Shown: piece by piece, positions 4,959 through 8,129 of the stretch
Numbering within the stretch: position 1 is the first letter of the stretch
Layout: every line of letters starts with the position of its first letter
Origin: Alphaproteobacteria bacterium
Lineage (GTDB): Bacteria; Pseudomonadota; Alphaproteobacteria; Geminicoccales; Geminicoccaceae
Assembly (NCBI GenBank): GCA_026982585.1
Contig: JALSGW010000406.1
Location: forward strand, 1-8,129
DNA length: 8,129 bases
Reading direction: 5' to 3'
Made by a program: the position numbers and the translations under genes
Notes under the pieces: generated by a model
The model's database searches: none
Told to the model about the DNA's origin: nothing
The model's input: the letters and a program-made list of their open reading frames with translations, nothing else

Positions 4959-5775
4959 GGCGAAGAGCGGGGGGGAGCTGCGCCTTCGCATCGTCACGGG
5001 AACGGTGCTCGGGGCCACCGGGCTGTTCGCGGTGCTGGCCGGCGGGCCCTGGTTCGCGCTGCTGGTCGCGCTGGTGGCCCTCGGCATGTCCCTCGAACTC
5101 GCGCGGCTGCTCGAGGCCGCGCGGGAGCGCAGGCGGCGGCTGCGGTTGCTGCTGCTGTTGGGCACCCTGCCGGGGGTGATGGCACCGGCGGTGCTGCCGC
5201 TCGGCTGGGCGCTTCTGCTTTTGGCCTGGGGTGCCGGGTTCGCCGCCGCGGTGCGCCGGCTGTGGGGGGAGACGGCGGGCCCGGCGGCGCTCGGGGTGGT
5301 CTATCTGGGCCTGCCGCTCGCCCTGCTGGTGTGGTTGCGCCAGGGCTGGGCGGAGGGGGCGTGGCTCACCCTGTGGCTGCTCCTGGTGGTGGCGGCCACC
5401 GACATGGGCGGCTACACGGTCGGGCGCAGCCTGGGCGGTCCAAAACTCGCCCCCCGGTTGAGCCCGGCCAAGACCTGGTCCGGCCTCGCCGGTGCGGCGG
5501 CGTTCGGATCCCTGAGCGGGCTGCTGGCGGCCTGGGGCCTGCCCGACCTTCCCTTTCCCCCGCTCTGGGCGGCGCTGTTCGGCGGCGTGCTGGCCCTGGT
5601 GGCCCAGCTCGGCGACCTCACCGAGAGCTGGCTCAAGCGGCGGGCGGGCTTCAAAGACAGCGGCAGGCTGCTGCCGGGCCACGGCGGCCTGCTCGACCGT
5701 TTCGACGGCCTGCTCGCGGCAAGCCCGCTCTACGCCATCACGGTGAGCTGGCTGGAGATGGGGAGATCGCCGTGA
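4939..5775 (+). CDS. cdsA: Phosphatidate cytidylyltransferase (CDP-diacylglycerol synthase)
   Basis: Encodes 278 residues of an inner-membrane enzyme that converts phosphatidic acid and CTP to CDP-diacylglycerol, the precursor of all phospholipids. Long Leu/Ala/Val segments (about 19-56, 68-104, 113-133, 142-156, 183-200, 208-222) indicate six or more membrane helices. The family signature lies at 230-256, with S230, K233-R234, K239-D240, PGHGG (246-250) and D253-R254-F255-D256. A second conserved block, DMGGYTVGRSLGGPKL at 155-170 and LSPAKTWSG at 174-182, is also present. The ATG lies inside the end of uppS, with only a weak GAGCGA site, so expression is probably coupled to uppS. The stop overlaps the dxr start by four bases. 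Confidence 0.95.
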   Translation: MAPRPGEAKSGGELRLRIVTGTVLGATGLFAVLAGGPWFALLVALVALGMSLELARLLEAARERRRRLRLLLLLGTLPGVMAPAVLPLGWALLLLAWGAGFAAAVRRLWGETAGPAALGVVYLGLPLALLVWLRQGWAEGAWLTLWLLLVVAATDMGGYTVGRSLGGPKLAPRLSPAKTWSGLAGAAAFGSLSGLLAAWGLPDLPFPPLWAALFGGVLALVAQLGDLTESWLKRRAGFKDSGRLLPGHGGLLDRFDGLLAASPLYAITVSWLEMGRSP

Positions 5776-6965
5776 GCGCCCGCGGCGAGCGGCCGCAAGC
5801 CTGGCCCAGGCGGGTGACGGTGTTGGGCGCCACCGGCTCGGTGGGGCGCTCGACCCTCGCACTCATCGCCGACCATCCCGCCCGCTTCGAGGTGGAGGCG
5901 CTCGCCGCCGGCGCCAACGCCGCCGCCCTCGCGGAGGCGGCGCGAAGGCTGCGCCCGCGTTTCGTGGCCGTGGCGCGCGATGAGTCCTACCGGCCCCTCA
6001 AGGAGGCGCTCGCCGGCACCGGCATCGAGGTGGCGGCGGGGACGGAGGCGGTGCTGGAGGCGGCACGGCGCCCGAGCGACTGGCTGATGGCGGCCATCGT
6101 CGGTGCTGCGGGGCTGTTGCCCACCCTCGAGGCGGTGCGGCGGGGTGCGATCGTCGCCCTCGCCAACAAGGAGGCGTTGGTGTGCGCCGGAGCGCTGATG
6201 ATGCGCGAGGCGGAACGCCACGGTGCCCGGCTCTTGCCGGTCGATTCCGAACACAACGCCATCTTCCAGATCCTCAACGGCCAGCGCCATGCGCCCGAAC
6301 GCATCCTGCTCACCGCCTCGGGCGGTCCCTTCCGGAACGCCTCTGCGGAGGACATGGCCCGGGCCACCCCCGACCAGGCGCTGGCCCATCCCAGCTGGTC
6401 GATGGGCGCCAAGATCACCATCGACAGCGCCACCATGATGAACAAGGGACTGGAGATCATCGAGGCGCACCACCTCTTCGGCCTCGACCAGGAGCGGATC
6501 GAGGTGCTGATCCACCCGCAGTCGGTGGTGCACGGCATCGTCCAGTTCCCGGACGGTTCGGTGTTCGCCCACATGGCGGTGGCGGACATGCGGGTTCCCA
6601 TCGCCCACACCCTCGCCTGGCCGGACCGGATCGCCTGGGAGCCGCCCCGGCTCGACCTCGCCCAGATCGGCCGGCTCGACTTCGCGCCTCCCGACCACCA
6701 CCGCTTCCCCGCCCTCGGCCTGTGCCGGATCGCCTTGAGAATGGGCGGGGCGGCCCCAACTGTGATCAACGCGGCCAACGAGGTGGCGGTGCGCGCCTTC
6801 CTTGAAGGGCGCATCGGCTTCCTCGACATCGCGCGCACGGTGGAGGAGGCCCTGCACAGCCCGCTCGCCGCCCAGTCCGCCGACAGCGTCGCCGACATCC
6901 TGGCCGTCGACCGGGAGACGCGGCGGCGGACGGAGGACCGAATCGCGCGCAAAAGCGGCGCTTGA
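5772..6965 (+). CDS. dxr: 1-deoxy-D-xylulose 5-phosphate reductoisomerase
   Basis: Encodes 397 residues, the usual length. It converts DXP to 2-C-methyl-D-erythritol 4-phosphate using NADPH and a divalent metal, the committed step of the MEP isoprenoid pathway; fosmidomycin is the classic inhibitor of the family. The NADPH-binding loop is VLGATGSVGRS (17-27). Catalytic elements are complete: LANKEALV (130-137), the metal ligands in DSEHN (Asp158, Glu160) and Glu228 of MMNKGLE (222-228), the flexible-loop HPSWSMG (206-212), HPQSVVHG (248-255) and NAANEVAV (333-340). TASGGPF (181-187) replaces the common SASGGPF, a mild change. The GTG start overlaps the cdsA stop (GTGA) and has GGGGAG six bases upstream. 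Its isoprenoid output ultimately supplies UppS two genes upstream. Confidence 0.97.
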   Translation: MSARGERPQAWPRRVTVLGATGSVGRSTLALIADHPARFEVEALAAGANAAALAEAARRLRPRFVAVARDESYRPLKEALAGTGIEVAAGTEAVLEAARRPSDWLMAAIVGAAGLLPTLEAVRRGAIVALANKEALVCAGALMMREAERHGARLLPVDSEHNAIFQILNGQRHAPERILLTASGGPFRNASAEDMARATPDQALAHPSWSMGAKITIDSATMMNKGLEIIEAHHLFGLDQERIEVLIHPQSVVHGIVQFPDGSVFAHMAVADMRVPIAHTLAWPDRIAWEPPRLDLAQIGRLDFAPPDHHRFPALGLCRIALRMGGAAPTVINAANEVAVRAFLEGRIGFLDIARTVEEALHSPLAAQSADSVADILAVDRETRRRTEDRIARKSGA

Positions 6966-6980
6966 AGACCGGAGAAGGCG

Positions 6981-8075
6981 ATGTCCCTGCTCTCCATGCT
7001 GGTGTCCTATGTGATCCCGTTTCTGCTCATCCTGTCCGTGGTGGTGTTCGTGCACGAATTCGGCCACTACTGGGTGGCGCGCCGCAACGGCGTGCGGGTG
7101 GAGGTGTTCTCGATCGGCTTCGGGCCCGAACTGTTCGGCTGGACCGACCGGCGCGGCACCCGTTGGAAGTTCAGCCTCATCCCGCTCGGCGGCTATGTGC
7201 GCATGCGGGGCGAAGAGGCCGCGGCTGAGGGGAGCGCCGGGGATCCGGAGAGCTTCGCGGCCAAGACGGTGTGGCAGCGCATGGCCATCGTCGCCGCCGG
7301 TCCGCTCGCCAATTTCCTGCTCGCGATCCTGGTTTTGACGGTGCTGTTCCTGTTCGTCGGACGGCCCTTCACCCCGGCGGTGGTGGGGGATGTGGTGCCG
7401 GATTCCCCGGCCGCCCGGGCCGGTCTGTTGCCGGGCGATCGCATCCTCGAGGTGGACGGTCGCAAGGTGCGCAGTTTCGAGGATCTGCAGCTGGTGGTGC
7501 GCGATCGCCCGGAGGTGCCCTTGCGTTTCGTGGTGGAACGCGACGGCGAGCGCCTCACCTTCACCATCACCCCGCGCCGGGAGGTGGTGGAGGGCCGCTT
7601 CGGGCGGGTCGAGATCGGTCTCATCGGCGTCACCCGCAGCGGCTTCGCCTTCCGCAGGAGTCCGCCTTACCTGGCCCCCGTCGAGGCCACCGCCGAGACC
7701 CTGCGCATCATCGGCCTCACCGTGCGCGCGCTGTGGCAGATGGTGACCGGCGAGCGCGGCACCCAGGAACTGGGCGGTCCCCTGCGCATCGCCCAGATGT
7801 CCGGGGAGATCGCCAGCGAAGGGCTGCTGCCGGCGCTGTGGTTCGTCGCCATCCTCTCCATCAACCTCGGACTCATCAACCTGTTCCCGATCCCGATACT
7901 GGACGGCGGCCATCTGCTCCTCTACACGGTCGAGGCGGTGCGCGGGCGCCCGCTCTCGGAGAAAAGCCAGGAACTGGCCTTTCGCTTGGGGTTCGCGGTG
8001 GTCCTGAGCCTGCTCCTGTTCGCCACCTGGAACGATCTGCGCAACCTCGAGATCTTCAGCTTCCTGGTGGAGTGA
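6981..8075 (+). CDS. rseP: RseP/MmpA-type site 2 intramembrane zinc metalloprotease
   Basis: Encodes 364 residues, shorter than the ~450 of E. coli RseP and in line with one PDZ domain rather than two, the usual alphaproteobacterial form. The zinc site HEFGH is at 25-29, at the end of the first membrane helix, and the distant third ligand lies in LDGGH (307-311), preceded by NLGLINLFPIP (295-305). Also present are IPLGGYVRMRG (67-77), AGPLANFLLA (106-115) in the second helix, the PDZ domain at about 130-200 (SPAARAGLLPGDRI at 142-155), and a last helix at about 336-350. The family cleaves membrane-bound anti-sigma factors or other single-pass proteins and clears signal peptides; the substrate here cannot be told. 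GGAG stands six bases before the ATG, 15 bp after dxr. Confidence 0.95.
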   Translation: MSLLSMLVSYVIPFLLILSVVVFVHEFGHYWVARRNGVRVEVFSIGFGPELFGWTDRRGTRWKFSLIPLGGYVRMRGEEAAAEGSAGDPESFAAKTVWQRMAIVAAGPLANFLLAILVLTVLFLFVGRPFTPAVVGDVVPDSPAARAGLLPGDRILEVDGRKVRSFEDLQLVVRDRPEVPLRFVVERDGERLTFTITPRREVVEGRFGRVEIGLIGVTRSGFAFRRSPPYLAPVEATAETLRIIGLTVRALWQMVTGERGTQELGGPLRIAQMSGEIASEGLLPALWFVAILSINLGLINLFPIPILDGGHLLLYTVEAVRGRPLSEKSQELAFRLGFAVVLSLLLFATWNDLRNLEIFSFLVE

Positions 8076-8113
8076 GCGCCATCCGACGGGCGGGGGTTCG
8101 CCGCTTCAGCCAC

Positions 8114-8129
8114 GGGAGGGGGGGAGATG
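8114..8129 (+). CDS. Start of the next gene, probably bamA
   Basis: The window ends on an ATG (8127-8129) preceded by GGGAGG (8114-8119) at seven bases, inside a longer purine run. This looks like a real ribosome-binding site and start codon, 51 bp after the rseP stop. In alphaproteobacteria and many other proteobacteria the gene after rseP is bamA (outer membrane beta-barrel assembly). No coding residue beyond the initiator is available, so the identity comes from synteny alone. The gap 8076-8113 shows no terminator, which fits continued transcription. Confidence 0.35.

Noticed and set aside
4197..5165. Minus-strand 322-codon frame opposite uppS and cdsA
   Set aside because: Shadow of two strongly conserved plus-strand genes; composition typical of complement of high-GC codons.
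5730..7913. Minus-strand open frame of 727 codons opposite dxr and rseP
   Set aside because: It lies entirely against two conserved genes. Its His/Gly/Arg/Asp-rich composition is what the complement of GC-rich codons yields, it shows no recognisable domain, and it mirrors the codon phase of the real genes.
8076..8113. Possible terminator after rseP
   Set aside because: No convincing stem and no T-tract; a ribosome-binding site and ATG follow at once.

Overview
The window is a stretch of conserved housekeeping genes from a very GC-rich alphaproteobacterium. The assignment rests on the gene order rpsB-tsf-pyrH-frr-uppS-cdsA-dxr-rseP, which is typical of the class, on an S2 protein with an acidic C-terminal tail, and on a site 2 protease with a single recognisable PDZ domain. 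The S2 and EF-Ts sequences look closest to Rhodospirillales-type lineages, but that finer placement is only an impression. No mobile element, CRISPR array, tRNA, rRNA, phage gene or foreign-looking segment is visible.

Left part (1-755, minus strand): a short ribosomal/tRNA-synthetase operon, rpmI (L35), rplT (L20), then pheS, of which only the first 21 codons lie in the window. A pair of adjacent hairpins, the second followed by a short T-rich stretch, sits between rplT and pheS and could act as a partial terminator or attenuator. infC, which often precedes rpmI, is absent here.

Middle (756-1027): a 272-bp divergent control region. It holds a good candidate promoter for rpmI (TTGCCT, 17 bp, TATAGG), a weaker candidate for rpsB (TTGCCA, 17 bp, TAAGTA), and an 8-bp inverted repeat overlapping the rpsB -35 box, with a third copy of the half-site further upstream. 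A small hairpin lies in the probable rpsB leader.

Right part (1028-8129, plus strand): eight genes in one direction with gaps of 57 bp or less and three overlaps, almost certainly one operon or a chain of overlapping transcripts. The first four (S2, EF-Ts, UMP kinase, ribosome recycling factor) serve translation and pyrimidine nucleotide supply. The next four serve the cell envelope: undecaprenyl diphosphate synthase (lipid carrier for peptidoglycan), CDP-diacylglycerol synthase (phospholipid precursor), DXP reductoisomerase (MEP isoprenoid pathway, which feeds the undecaprenyl synthase) and the RseP intramembrane protease. The sequence ends exactly on an ATG preceded by a purine-rich ribosome-binding site, where bamA would be expected.

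Three genes use non-ATG starts: pyrH (GTG), uppS (TTG) and dxr (GTG). Long open frames on the opposite strand are by-products of GC-rich codon use. I found no previously undescribed system; the points worth a second look are regulatory ones in the intergenic regions.
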